The notes below the pieces were generated by a model. That model made no database searches, had not been told where the DNA came from, and saw only the letters and a program-made list of their open reading frames with translations. Made by a program: the position numbers and the translations under genes. From Leuctra nigra (Eukaryota; Arthropoda; Insecta; Plecoptera; Leuctridae): 64,000 bases of DNA. This document shows, piece by piece, positions 31,337 through 42,459 of this stretch. The stretch lies in NCBI GenBank assembly GCA_934045905.1, contig OW203768.1, positions 26,689,060 through 26,753,059 on the forward strand, written 5' to 3'. How positions within the stretch are numbered: the first letter of the stretch is position 1; every line of letters begins with the position of its first letter.

Positions 31337-34300
31337 GTATGTAAAGTATATTTGTTCACAACAACATAAACAATGTTTGTTAATAATTCCTCGTCTTAAA
31401 AATAACCTCCGTGATATTTCCGTTCGCAGCCAAATGAGAAGATATCTGTGCATACCAACAGCAACAGAGCTGGGCATAGATTGTTCTCAGCACGACCATA
31501 CACTGTCAACCACTTGTCTAGGAATCTACATCTTATCACAATTGACAAAGATGTCAGATTAGAACAAGTAAAGGACGTTCATAAGAAGAAGAAACCTTTG
31601 GTCATTATGCTGCCGTGGCTGATGGCAAAACCCACTCACGTTATGAAATATGCAGACATCTACATTGACCAAGGATTTGATGTACTGACCGCTCGCATTA
31701 CACATTGGCAAATGCTCTGGCCGGAAACCGGTGCAAAGGTAACCACACTACACCAAAGAAGTTGTGTTTAAAATATCTTTGAAATCCAGTAGAGCGGTCG
31801 CTAAACGCCAAACCATCCAGAAGCTGCAAACACACTCCTATACCACAGTTAAAATACCAATCTTTAGCATACGAAGTCTGGAGTAATAGCTACACATTTA
31901 CACTAAGCATCATCTCCACCATAGCGGGGTGAGGAAGTTTGTTGAGAAAGGTTAGGAAGCTGGACAGGTCGATGGTGAAGGGCCCAGTTAAAGAGATGTG
32001 ACCTTGTCCCTTAAGTTTGGGGTTTGGTCGTTATACCTACCAGCATCGGTACGATTTTAGAAGTGACAGTTGCTATACAAACCCTAAACTATATAGGAAA
32101 CCAGTATGAAAATGACTTAGTCGTACGGAACATGACACCTTCAAGGTATAAGTGCGAAGCAAATTGAAGTCTTCCATTAGTTTGAGATTGTAGATATTCA
32201 CATAGGAACACTCATAGAAATGAAAAAGAAGGTCAATACTCAACAGAAGTGGATGTGAGATTTTGCATTGTTGAGAGCCGTTAGAAAGAAAATGAAAATT
32301 AGATGCTCTGCGTACAAGTGTTTGTTAACTCGACCTTTTCATGTTACAGTTAGACATTTTAACGATATGTTGTGTGGGAGCGTGCGTGTGTAGTGTACGA
32401 CTTGACTGGCTTGGAGCGACCGCCCCACTAGATTTTCAGAATTCCAGTGATTAGTTGACTCATTATGCGCTCCCATTATTTAGATGAAAGCGATATTAAG
32501 ATGTAAGAGCTTTTAATTGTGAGTATAATCTATTTACTTATTGTTTGCTTTTATGTACACTTTTCGTACTTTTCACAAATAATTTTTATGAAAATATACT
32601 ATTTCCCCACGGACCGGACAATTGGTTATGTTGAAGGGTTGTAGAATGTTTGGGAATGGGGTTGCAACATAAAAGCCACTTGTGAACACAATCTAATTTA
32701 AGAGGGTACCTGCGAAATAATAACGCGCACCCTGACTGGGAATCGAACCCAGATCCTTCGGGTTTCCGGCCCTATGCTTTAACCTTTAAGCTACAGGGGC
32801 GCATTCTTAATCAACAGGTTGGGTTGCCATACAACTCTTGCGAGTCCGAGTTACAGTGCGAGATCTACTCGTAGCTCAGATGTTTGAGCAAAGCCATTCG
32901 AGAGAGATGTAATTCACGTTGTCAAAATGACGTCGAAGCGCTTCAGTGTTCGTGTATAGATCAGATTCTCGGACTCGCAAGAGTTGTATGGCAACCCAAC
33001 CTGCTGATTAAGAATGCGCCCCGGTAGCTTAATGGTTAAAGCAAAGGGCCGGAAACCCGAAGGATATGGGTTCGAATCCTAGTCGGGGTGCAAGTTTTTA
33101 TTTCGCAGGTTCCCTCTTGAACACCATCGCGAAGTGAGAGATTCACTAAATTTCCATCATTATCAACAATCTAATTTGTTTATGATGCACAAAAGATGGT
33201 TTAGTGGCGGTAAATCCGCCTACTCGAATTAGACGAAAAAAGTAAGTTTCTTAAACTAGTCTGATTGGTTGAGACACTGCTATAATTTCCTCAATGTTTT
33301 TATATACCAGATTTTGAAATGAATGATTTAGAGAAAAACTTTTGATTAAACACTTGATTTTTACTAGGGGTGTTCAACGATTATTTTATTTAAATCGATT
33401 ATTCATTCGATTTTCGTAATTTAAATCGATTAATAATCGAATTAAATCGTATTGATATTATCATGTTCAGGGTGGTCATCATATCGTCTTTTACGGCAAT
33501 ATTAACACCAACAATGAAATGTGTCCTGGCAGTCATTCATTTTTACTTCAAATACGCTGTAATGTGCCATAATGCATTTAATCATCACTGATAAAATGGT
33601 AATGAGAATTAGAAATACACACTGAAACTTGGGAAAATACACACAAACATAAATGTATCACTGAAATATTACGCACACACAGAATGTGGACAGAATTCTG
33701 TGTGGTCAGAATGAAGGCAGCCATTTTAGATGTTGTGAAATGCAACCATTTTCAAGGCAGCAAATTCAAATTTATGTAATTCGATTATTAGTACTAACAT
33801 CGATTAATCGTTTTGAATGTCATAATCGATTAATCGATTCGATTAAATCGTAATCGTGAACATCCCTAATTTTTACATCAATGTGCCCCACCGACGGCTG
33901 CCACCTTAGCGCGGTTGTGGGGTTTGTGTTGGCCAATGATCCACTGCAGCTACGCCGGCGAGCATATGCTCATGTGTAAAGGCTACCCATGCCGGACAGG
34001 TCAGTGGTGAGGTCCAGACAAAGAGAAGTCAGGGTCGGCCTAACCACGCCCTCCCTTTTAATTTGCGGTCCCCCTCGGGCCGGCCTTCCACCTCGATGTG
34101 GTGATCCCTCTGAAATCGGGTTCCGCCGGCCCGAATCCTCACAACCCCCGGTCCGTCCCCATTCCGGCCTGACCTTCCCACCAGTGTTGGACGTCCGTTG
34201 GATCGGGCCCGTTTGGTCGACCCCTCCCCAAGTCCTCTGTTTATCAACAAAGTTTAATGCAAAAATTATTGTGCGCAATATAACCTCGTCGTTGACGCAC

Positions 34301-36244
34301 CGTTATACCCTGTCTATACTCAAGGGTTATACCACAATAATTTAACCTACATCAATGTGATTTTTCTGCGGTTAAATCTCCATAATGTAAATATGCGTAG
34401 GTAAATGTACTGACTTGTTTCTTGTCGAGGTTCATGAGAATTGATCACACAGGTGGTTGCCAATGAGTTGGTCGACTTCCTCCATGACAACTGTTGCTAC
34501 GAGCCGATGTTGATCCACGGCTTCTCTGTGGGCGCTTACCTGTGGGGCGAAGTGTGCTTGAGGCTCGAGGAGCGACCCGAGCTGTACCAACCCATTGTGG
34601 ACCGCATCGTGGGCCAAGTGTGGGACAGCGTACCTGACGTACAAGAGGTTCACATTGGCTTCCCGCTAGCTGTTTTCCCACGTAACAGAGCGATGCGGAG
34701 TATTGTTGCCAAGTGTTTTAGGTAAATTCAATAATCAAATGTAGTATTTTGTATGATATGTTTTCGGAACCGTTGGATGAGCAGTGATAGGAAATATGCA
34801 TGCATTTATTAAATACCATAATTCAAAATAACTATATATTTGTTGGTAAATCACACTATTTTCATTTAAAGTGTAAATTTTTATTCATAAATATGAAATT
34901 TTGTAAATATTGCCGGGAAAACGCCATCCCGGCCAGTGATGTCATTTTATATCAACCAACTATGATGTTGTCATGGTAACAATAAAATATGACCAACAGT
35001 GATCAACCAACAATTATGTTGTCATGGTTACAATATAATATGACATCACTCGCCCCGTACAAAATTTAATTTTAAAAAATCTGCAAAGTGATAACCCCAA
35101 TTTTGTCTTTCATCTATTCATGATTAAAATGTGAGATTAGTTGCTTCACAGGTTGGTCTCGAATTGTATCCGAAATTTCGTCTGATCATGTGAACATACT
35201 TTCAAAGTTATACCCACTTCTGAAGCAATGTTGCTCTCTTAATTAGCTCCAACGGCCGAACGCTTACACCACATTAAGGATTAGTACTACGTTTGGGATA
35301 CACACAGCGAGTGAGGCCAATTTTGGATGGATGAGTTCAATTCCAACATAAAATATTGCCCAACATAAGTTTCTTCGCAACATAATCTGACTTTCAGACT
35401 CCACATGAGGATATTCCATGAAGAAGCGACGATCCACTACATCCGGTCGAGTAAGATGTTTCACAACAACGTCGTCACGGCTCCAGCCATGTTCCTCCTG
35501 TCCAAGACAGATCCTGTGGGAACAGAGGAGAGTGCTCAGAGATACCAGGACTCGTGGGTGGCGCGTGGTGTGCAGGTAATTACCATAGGATATGAGAACA
35601 TAGGTGTTAGGAAAATATATATTTCTTCGCACAAGAAATTAACCACCAGGCTACTGAACATCTGTCTATTTCATATTGTAATACTAGTTTTAAATTGATT
35701 GGACGTCTTTTGATGAGTTGTCAGTTTTAAGACATTATAGTAATTGAGAATGACACGGGAGGTAAGAAAACATAATTTGGTTTCGAAATTTTAAGATTTA
35801 ACATGGCATTGTTTCAATTTTGTCCCCTAATATCAGAATATCAGAAAATATTTCTATATTTTCAAATCAAATGATACAGAAAAAAATATCTTCATTTAAG
35901 GAGGGGGTAGATATAAAATGTGGTTAAAAATGCAAGATTAAAAGTTCGATGATAATTGTTTAAGATGAAACTTCAAAAATTATAAATTTGTAGAGGGCAT
36001 CAAACGACCGGGAAAAGGCTCAGTCCGAACTTTATGTACTTAATTTTAGTTTTACCAATTAAAATTAATTTTAAATGAATGAATAATTAATTTTCAGACA
36101 TATTGGAAATGTTGGGACTCGTCACCCCACGTGGGACACTTTAGGAAGCATCCGATGGAATACAAAGCATTACTCTACGCCTTCCTCACCAAACTAAACC
36201 TGATTCAGCATCCAGAGGAAACTAGAGCCAAACTGGAGCTGTGA
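31265..36244 (+). CDS. TMEM53/DUF829-family protein (five exons)
   Basis: An alpha/beta-hydrolase-fold protein of the DUF829 (TMEM53) family; vertebrate TMEM53 is a nuclear-envelope protein, and the activity of insect members is not established. Exons are 31265-31336, 31430-31738, 34453-34721, 35398-35575 and 36098-36244, all GT-AG and in phase, giving about 324 residues. Landmarks are KKPLVIMLPWLMAKPTHV (first strand), MLIHGFSVGAY with the nucleophile-elbow Ser at about 152, LLSKTDPVG with Asp at about 255, and SPHVGHFRKHP with His at about 287-290, consistent with a Ser-Asp-His triad. Intron 2 (2.7 kb) holds a tRNA-like foldback, a hAT MITE and an R2 copy. Exon 1 is short and assigned from the ATG, phase and a gtatgt donor. 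Confidence 0.9.
31430..31738 (+). CDS. TMEM53-like exon 2
   Basis: It encodes PNEKISVHTNSNRAGHR through the first core strand and HWQMLWPETGAK, phase 0 to 0, with acceptor cgttcgcag and donor gtaacc. Confidence 0.9.
32395..32436 (+). repeat. Short repeat shared with 40436-40476
   Basis: It carries gtacgacttg-ctgg followed by ggagcgaccgc-ccactagat, matching 40436-40476. It may mark the end of an otherwise unrecognised element. Confidence 0.5.
32730..32805 (-). repeat. tRNA-like segment, left arm
   Basis: On the minus strand it reads gcgcccctg, a D-arm-like gctt/aagc stem, an anticodon-like ggg/ccc stem, a perfect T-stem (ctggg/cccag) and cagggtgc. The acceptor pairing is imperfect, so it is SINE-like rather than a functional tRNA gene. 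Confidence 0.55.
33016..33091 (+). repeat. tRNA-like segment, right arm
   Basis: The counterpart of the left-arm segment on the opposite strand. It keeps gcgccccggtagcttaatgg and gggttcgaatcc, but the T-stem has a mismatch, so it is the more decayed of the two. Confidence 0.55.
33365..33868. mobile_element. hAT-type MITE with 8-bp target duplication
   Basis: The 504-bp element begins taggggtgttcaacgatta and ends taatcgtgaacatccct(a), inverted matches of each other. The direct repeat atttttac flanks it exactly at 33357-33364 and 33869-33876. An 8-bp duplication plus TAGGG-type ends is the hAT hallmark. The interior is rich in attaatcgatt motifs near both ends; there is no transposase. Confidence 0.9.
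33885..34335 (+). repeat. Dispersed repeat R2, long copy in the TMEM53-like intron
   Basis: It is collinear with 13808-14250 from ccaccgacggctgccacctt to gacgcaccgtta. About 15-20 percent divergence is evident by eye. Confidence 0.75.
34453..34721 (+). CDS. TMEM53-like exon 3
   Basis: It encodes VVANELVDFLHDNCC, the nucleophile elbow HGFSVGAYLWGE, and PLAVFPRNRAMRSIV; it ends in phase 2 before gtaaat. Confidence 0.92.
34910..35065. repeat. Short inverted/direct repeat cluster in intron 3
   Basis: caaccaac-atgatgttgtcatgg occurs twice in direct order, bracketed by inverted agtgatgtcat/atgacatcact. This is probably a small decayed MITE. Confidence 0.5.
35398..35575 (+). CDS. TMEM53-like exon 4
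   Basis: It encodes LHMRIFHEEATIHYIRSS, then APAMFLLSKTDPVGTEES with the putative catalytic Asp, ending in phase 0 before gtaatt. Confidence 0.92.
36098..36244 (+). CDS. TMEM53-like exon 5 (C-terminus)
   Basis: It encodes TYWKCWDSSPHVGHFRKHP, carrying the putative catalytic His, and ends TRAKLEL then TGA. Confidence 0.92.
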   Translation, partial: TYWKCWDSSPHVGHFRKHPMEYKALLYAFLTKLNLIQHPEETRAKLEL

Positions 36245-36589
36245 CGTCAACGCCTGGCATGAGACTGCTAAGCACGAGGGAACCAGATTCATATGTGTCG
36301 TTCACAGAAACAAAGTATGACATTTTTATAATTTAAATATAGTAAATAAGACACAAGAAAGAAAATGTCTCTACACTGCAGTCAACCCCTTCAGTAGTCA
36401 ACAACCGGATTTTATTTCCTTTTGTGATTAAAAGCCGTTAAGTTAACTTAAATTTTTAAGTTAAAAATTAAATTGTAATTTTAGCAAAAAAACGATAAAA
36501 TCAAAACGGCTATCCAAAAAAGGGTAAACTTGCGTTCATAAGTTGTTCAGGTAGACCTTCATAAAATTTTATTCTCAGAAAGCGTCGCG

Positions 36590-37030
36590 TTGATTTCGGT
36601 GTTAAAATATTGTAGTAATTTTTGAATCATATTTTTAAACGATCTTCTTTACTCAATATTTTCTCCCCAAAACACATTTTTTTTTTATTAAAAATGTACA
36701 AATTTTAAAAGTTACATTAAAAAAAAGCAAAATTTAATATATATATATATATATATTTTAATGTTAAATTTGAAAATAATTAAAATTTTAAAATTAGTAA
36801 AATTAAAAAAATAAAATGTTATTTGTTATTTTTTTCAAATTTAACTTTTTTTTAACTTTTTTAAAATTTTAATTATTTTTTTATTTAATTTTTTTTATTT
36901 ACATTTAAAAAAATTTTAAAATCTAAATTCGAGGAAAAAAAATATTGAGTAAAGAAGATCGTTTAAAAATATGATAATTATTGATATCCAAAAAATACTA
37001 CAACATTTTAACACCGAAATCACCACGAGA
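36590..37030. repeat. AT-rich foldback element
   Basis: The left arm tgatttcggtgttaaaat, cgatcttctttactcaat is matched inverted at the right (attgagtaaagaagatcg, ttttaacaccgaaatca). The arms meet near a (TA)n run at about 36739-36757. The interior is nearly pure A/T. Confidence 0.75.
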
Positions 37031-37580
37031 TATAAAATTAATGAAAATTTGCCAATAGCTGAAATAGCTGTCGCTTTATACCCGTTTTGATATATTTGAG
37101 GTTATTTGCAAAAAAGAGAACTATCTGCCAAACATCAAACGCAATGGCGCAAATTACTTTTATTAATTTATTTTTTATTTTTTATTACTAATTAATCAAG
37201 TAATAAATTATCCGAACATTTAAACATTATTAAAATAAAAATTAATATGTGGTTCCACAAAATTTTATGTGAACACAAAATGGCACCTCAAAAATGTCTA
37301 TACTCTTTTTTTAGTCATTCACCATATTTAAAACGTAGGTATAAAAGATGTTTTTTTATTTTTATTTTCGATTAGTTTGTGTTTTAAATCTCAATTTGAA
37401 TGGGGAATCAAAATGTTTGGCAATATTATGTGCTGAAACCCAATCACTAATCACGTAATTTCATGACGTCACCAATTCTAGAACAATCCTGTGACAAACC
37501 TGTTACCATGATAAAACTTTCTTATAATTTTTTGTGAATAGTATAAAGTTGGTCATAAAATTATGCCAGTATATCATGGT
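37031..37580. other. Unassigned AT-rich sequence
   Basis: I see no coding exon, clear repeat or RNA gene. It lies between two foldback elements. Confidence 0.4.
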
Positions 37581-37587
37581 AATAGCT

Positions 37588-38663
37588 ACCCAGAAAAAAA
37601 CACTCCGTGTAAAAAAGGCAGCCAAGTCACTTTACTTTAAAAAAATTCTACACCGAAAAGGAGTGATATCAAAAAGGAGCAAAGTCAATGACATTTCCAA
37701 ATATTTAATTGTATTTTCGAAATAAAAGAATAACCACACCGAGAAATACTTTACAAAAGGACTTGGCGCATCGTTTTTTTAAAGACATCATTCTATCCTA
37801 AAAGTGGACAGAAATTTACAAGAAGGTACATTTTCCTCTTTCTATAAGAGCCAGAATCTATGAATATCAATATCAATTTTATTAGTAATGGCTATTTTAT
37901 AGTTTTGTCAATAGCGATAGAAGAAAGATTTCATGCTTTAATAGATAAGTAATATAAGGGCGGAAGAATTAAATAACAATTGGAAGTGGGCTCATACATG
38001 TTCTTGCAGTACTGTAAATATGGTGATATTAGAAGGGTATCTTTTCATAATTTGATCTTGACTGAAGGAAATCATGAAACGTTGTCAAATAATTACTAAC
38101 TATCTATGGAACACTATTAGGTATATATTTTTGAAGTGTCAAGTGTATAAAGTTAAATTTTTTAATAGAAATACAATGTGACTGTACTTTGTGAAATGTA
38201 TTGTTATAAAATGTGGATTAATTGAAATGTATTTCATGATGCGAAGGTATAACGCATGAGACTTAATTATGTTGACCACGAAACAATATTACGAAGATAA
38301 CTTTTGTGTATTTATAGAAAACATAGGCAACAAGTTTAATCGCGTATATATTCAAATAGAAAATATTTTACAGTAGGTATGTATAATATGTAATTGAAAG
38401 ATGTTTCCCTAAGATGTTTCCCTACGATTGTATATAAATGGCATATGCTTATGAATAGAAAAATGTCTTTAAAAAAACGATGCGCCAAGTCCTTTTGTAA
38501 AGTATTTCTCGGTGTTTATTCTTTTATTTCAAAAATACAATTAAATATTTGGAAATGTCATTGACTTGGCTCCTTTTTTGATATCACACCTTTTCGGTGT
38601 TGAATTTTTTTAAAGTAAAGTGACTTGGCTGCCTTTTTTACACGGAGTGTTTTTTTCTGGGAT
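37588..38663. mobile_element. TIR element, about 1.07 kb with 200-bp inverted ends
   Basis: The left end (cccagaaaaaaacactccg) and right end (cggagtgtttttttctggg) are inverted. Homology extends about 200 bases through ggcagccaagtcactttac and ggacttggcgcatcg. TA lies on the left and at one base offset on the right, so the duplication is uncertain. The small ORFs in the two arms are mirror copies of the repeat, not genes. Confidence 0.8.
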
Positions 38664-38824
38664 ATCACTTCTTTTGTTAGTTTATTCATACTGCTTGTAG
38701 CACATGTCCGAGCAAGAACTAATTTCTTTAAAAAAATACGCCTCAAACGATTTGGATAGATACTAAGAAAAGTTGCGTTTGGTAAAGGATTAAAATGATT
38801 ATCCAAGAAGAAAAGCTTAGGTTT

Positions 38825-40140
38825 CGTACCAATCGGTCCAGCCGATTTCGATATATGACGCCACTTCCGGTTTTGAAATAGCGGCCGAAAATAATGTCGT
38901 CATGAATTCATAATTATAAGTCCTACAAAATTACATAGTTTGATTGCAATCGGTACAGCCGTTTTCGATATATAATGTCACTTCCGGTTTTGAAATGGCG
39001 GCCGAAAATAGTGTCTTCTTGAATTCATAATTATTAGTCCTACATTTTTCCAAAACTTGGTTGCAATTGGTACAGCCGTTTTCGATATATGACGTCACTT
39101 CCGGTTTTAAAAATGGCGGCCGAAAATAATGTCGTCTTGAATTCATAATCAATAATCATATGTCCTACATATTTACATAATTTAGTTGCAATCGGTACAG
39201 CCGTTTTCGATATATGACGTCACTTCCGGTTTTAACAATGGCAGCCGAAAATAATGTCGTCTTTAATTCATAATTATTAGACCTACACATTTCCTAAATT
39301 TGGTTGCAATCAGTACAACCGTTTTCGATATATGACGTCACTTCCGGTTTTAAAAATGGCGGCCGAGAACACTGCAACCCTGAATTTATAATTATTTACA
39401 ATGTACGTTTACTAATATCTATTTAAAAGTATAAAGTGGTGAATTTAGTGTAATTTAGCATATTTATGACGTTATTTCCGGTAGGGTAATAAGAAAACAA
39501 TCTAGTTTTATCTAGTTGATACTTCATGAACGACCATCTGAATTCATAATCCCTATATTTCCGTAAAATCGGTCATGCCGTTTGTAATATATGACGTCAC
39601 TTCCGGTTTCATTTAGTGGTTCCTGCCGCCATTTCCGGTACCGTTAATTTGTTTATTCATTTTTCACAATTGATTTTTCAAATAAATAGCAGAATGAATA
39701 CGCAGGAGCTAGTTCAGTTGGAATCGGTACAGGCGTTTTAGATATATGACGTCACTTCCGGTTTCAGGAATGGCGGCCGAGAACACTGCAACCTTGAATT
39801 TATAAATTATATTGTCTATGTTACAATGTAATTTAATTATGTATGTATTTTAAGTATAATTTGTTGAAATAAGTTAAATATTGCGTATTTATTACGTCAC
39901 TTACGGTTAGAAAATAAGAAAATAATATTTATTTTTTGAAACTTCATATATATGACCATTTTAATCGAATGGCGCTAATTTCGTTCTAATCGGCCCAGAC
40001 TTTTTTGAGATATGACGTCACTTCCGGTTTAAAAATGGCGGCACAAAAAATCACAAGAGGCAAGGAGGTATCATCAGACGCCAAAAGTGCACATGTGGTA
40101 AAAGTTTCAGGTTGATCGGTTCAGCCGTTTAGGCTGTGGC
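38825..40140 (+). repeat. Tandem array of ~117-bp units with CRE, ETS and YY1-like motifs
   Basis: The anchor cacttccgg recurs at 38862, 38979, 39096, 39221 and 39339 (spacing 117, 117, 125, 118), then irregularly near 39598, 39753 and 40019. Most units contain gtacagccgttttcgatata, tgacgtca directly abutting cttccgg, then a run to aaaatggcggccgaaaa. The last two irregular units are diverged and separated by unrelated sequence. It may be the interior of a larger element. Confidence 0.9.
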
Positions 40141-40435
40141 GGTGACAGCAACTTTTCCTGATATCATCATCAGAATCAGAATCAGAAAGTGGTGTAATTT
40201 TATGTATTTCACGGCCCTCTTGCTCGCTAATGGCATAACCTATTGTTCCCAAATTTGGTATATGTAGTGGGGTGGGCCATAGCTCGAAATTAAGATATTT
40301 CGCAACAATGTGAGATTTTCCAATTTTAAGATCCAGTAGGCCGAAAATGCCATGTTGTTGCTTACAGTAAAAGTGTGTGGTCTGCTTCTCAGTTAATTAG
40401 GCATTTATGGTATGTTGAGTGATTGTGAGAGTACA

Positions 40436-40476
40436 GTACGACTTGGCTGGGTGGAGCGACCGCTCCACTAGATTAC
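40436..40476 (+). repeat. Short repeat shared with 32395-32436
   Basis: It contains gtacgacttggctgg and ggagcgaccgctccactag, the latter including a small palindrome (ggagcgaccgctcc). It sits about 300 bases after the CRE/ETS array and may be its element's end. Confidence 0.5.
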
Positions 40477-40479
40477 AGC

Positions 40480-41100
40480 ATAATAGCTACTTCCGGCATA
40501 AAGTTAAACTTCTTATAATACGTTAAACTTCTGTGAATCTGGCTCCAGGAGCATAGTTAATATTAAAGTTTTTAAATTAATGTGTATAGAGTTTATAAAT
40601 AAGGGACGAGCATAATAATACCTAATATGTGATATGATTATAAATTGTTATAATTGTTTATTCAGATGTATATATTGACATGCATTATCAATGTAATTTT
40701 GAATGTAAACTGTCTTTTCCTAAAAGCGTTACGCTTACAAATAAATAAATAAATAATACTTATATTCTGTTCAGGCTTTAGTGGCTTACCATCGATGTCC
40801 ATATCCTGCCCTCTTCTTTCGGCTACTAGTCTTGTCTTAATTATTTATCTATAAGCCTCATCTGTAATAAAGTCTCCGAAAACTTTCTCATCATGTAGTT
40901 GACACATAAGATCAGACCTAAAATTGTATATGTATCTTGTCTCAATACGTCCTTACAGTCGTAAGGAATTCAGTGAACTCACTTTATAAATCAATGTAAA
41001 GGTTGTAAATGAAAATAAATAATATCTTTGAAAAATCAGAATTATGTCTTGGGGAAAGCAGGCCTCTGCACAGAAAATTAAACTTGACTTCTATAAACCA
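40480..41100. other. Unassigned sequence
   Basis: I see no coding sequence. A short aaataaataaataaata run near 40740-40756 looks like a retroelement tail. Confidence 0.35.
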
Positions 41101-41108
41101 GCGCAGGA

Positions 41109-41228
41109 GGCGTATTCTAGAACGTTTTCCCAATTCCATTCCTGATGGAATCCAGTCACGGCCATAAGGATTTACATTACACCGAATCAGATTCCATCAG
41201 AATTGGGAATTTAAATGTTCTGGAATAC
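41109..41228. mobile_element. Small palindromic MITE
   Basis: cgtattctagaacgttttcc then gatggaatc on the left is matched by gattccatc then gttctggaatacg on the right, with a spacer of about 40 bases. It resembles the MITE near 62503 in having an ending of the gtattc-gaa type. Confidence 0.65.
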
Positions 41229-41597
41229 GGCCCCTGGTCGAGTAATTTGAATCTAAAGTAAATGCAACGCAATCTTTTTTGTAAATGTTATTATAACTAG
41301 GGCTAGGATGCTTAGAACATATCCCTTTTTAATTTTTTGTTCAGACACGTTTATCAATGATACATAAATATGTTTCATGTGTTCCTGATTTCAAAACTTA
41401 GTGTTTTACTTTGCCTGAAAATGACCTTTTCTCATTTTTTTTAATTCAGTCCTTTTCTTGCTATTTTAAGGAATTTTTGTAATTTTGAAAATTATTGGGA
41501 AAAATAATATCAAATATGTGTTTCTAGTTACAAATTAAATTGTTGTCTTCACACAATTTCTATCCTACAACAAACAACGATACTTGACAGATTGACA

Positions 41598-41636
41598 CAT
41601 TCATATAATATATATATATATATATATATTAATAAC
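41598..41636. repeat. (TA)n tract
   Basis: A TA repeat at the left edge of the first hammerhead-carrying element. Confidence 0.8.
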
Positions 41637-41950
41637 ATCATTTAACGGTTTATGCTACGTATATTTATTACACACCAACGTTTCGGCAAGCATCCACCCG
41701 CCTTTCTCAAGGTAACAAACGAAAATCAACGAAAAAACTATAAAATACAGCAAAATCAATTCATGAAATGTCAAATGTAGAAAACAGTGAAACGTGAAAA
41801 GAAAATAATTGTGAATTCTTCTGGCGCTGGAAAATGTGCTTCCTTGATATCCAAAAGATGGCCGTCATACACCAATAAATAAATAATAAATATATAAATA
41901 TATGTGTAATAAATATACGTAGCATAAACCGTTAAATGATGTTATTAATA
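41637..41950 (-). mobile_element. Short element with inverted ends and a hammerhead-like motif
   Basis: The left end ttaataacatcatttaacgg is matched inverted at the right (to 41950), arms about 45 bases. Next to the left arm, on the minus strand, lies a degenerate hammerhead layout ccttgagaaagg, a stem and ccgaaacgttgg (41712-41675). There is no ORF. It resembles a deleted PLE or retrozyme-like unit. Confidence 0.6.
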
Positions 41951-42018
41951 CCTACTGGCTGCGAGACTCTACATGATGTTATATATATGATGTGTTAGAT
42001 TTTCGCAGTTGCTATTTA

Positions 42019-42406
42019 TTGATTGCATTTTATAAGGTATTACTGCGTGAAAGAAATGAGACTGATTTAACTCCGACGTTTCGGTTTTATTTTAAAAACC
42101 TTCCTCAGGGAGCAAATACAGGAATATAATGTAACAAAATCTAATAAAGTCTATCTGACATTTGAAAATTAATGAAAACAATTAATTAATTAATTAATTA
42201 ATTATCAATTAATTTTAATTAATTAATTAATTAATTAATTAATTAATTAATTTCATTAATTTTCAAATGTCAGATAGACTTTATTAGATTTTGTTACATT
42301 ATATTCCTGTATTTGCTCCCTGAGGAAGGTTTTTAAAATAAAACCGAAACGTCGGAGTTAAACCAGTCTTATTTCTTTCACGCAGTAATACCTTATAAAA
42401 TGCAAT

Positions 42407-42409
<3 letters not shown>
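42019..42409. mobile_element. Near-perfect palindrome with a hammerhead-like motif in each arm
   Basis: The arms 42019-42177 and 42251-42409 are almost exact inverted copies around a (TTAA)n loop. Each arm contains ccctgaggaagg, a tttta/taaaa-type stem and accgaaacgtcgg (minus at 42110-42072, plus at 42319-42355). A TA tract follows at once on the right. Confidence 0.85.

Positions 42410-42457
<48 letters not shown>
42410..42457. repeat. (TA)n tract
   Basis: A TA repeat between two hammerhead-carrying elements. Confidence 0.85.

Positions 42458-42459
<2 letters not shown>

Larger units (their letters stand above)
32698..33121. repeat. Foldback element with tRNA-like arms
   Basis: The left and right arms (about 32698-32860 and 32965-33121) are inverted copies sharing gggttgccatacaactcttg and its complement, separated by about 100 bases. 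Each arm holds a tRNA-like segment with Box A (tagcttaa-ggttaaagc) and Box B (gggttcga). The arms have diverged by several bases. It lies in intron 2 of the TMEM53-like gene. Confidence 0.8.

Noticed and set aside
31335..31562. 75-residue ORF overlapping the TMEM53-like exons 1 and 2
   Set aside because: It reads through the 93-base intron in the wrong frame; the spliced frame matches the family.
37534..38806. Two Lys-rich ORFs encoding KKTLRVKKAAKSLYFKK
   Set aside because: They are the two arms of one inverted-repeat element translated on opposite strands.
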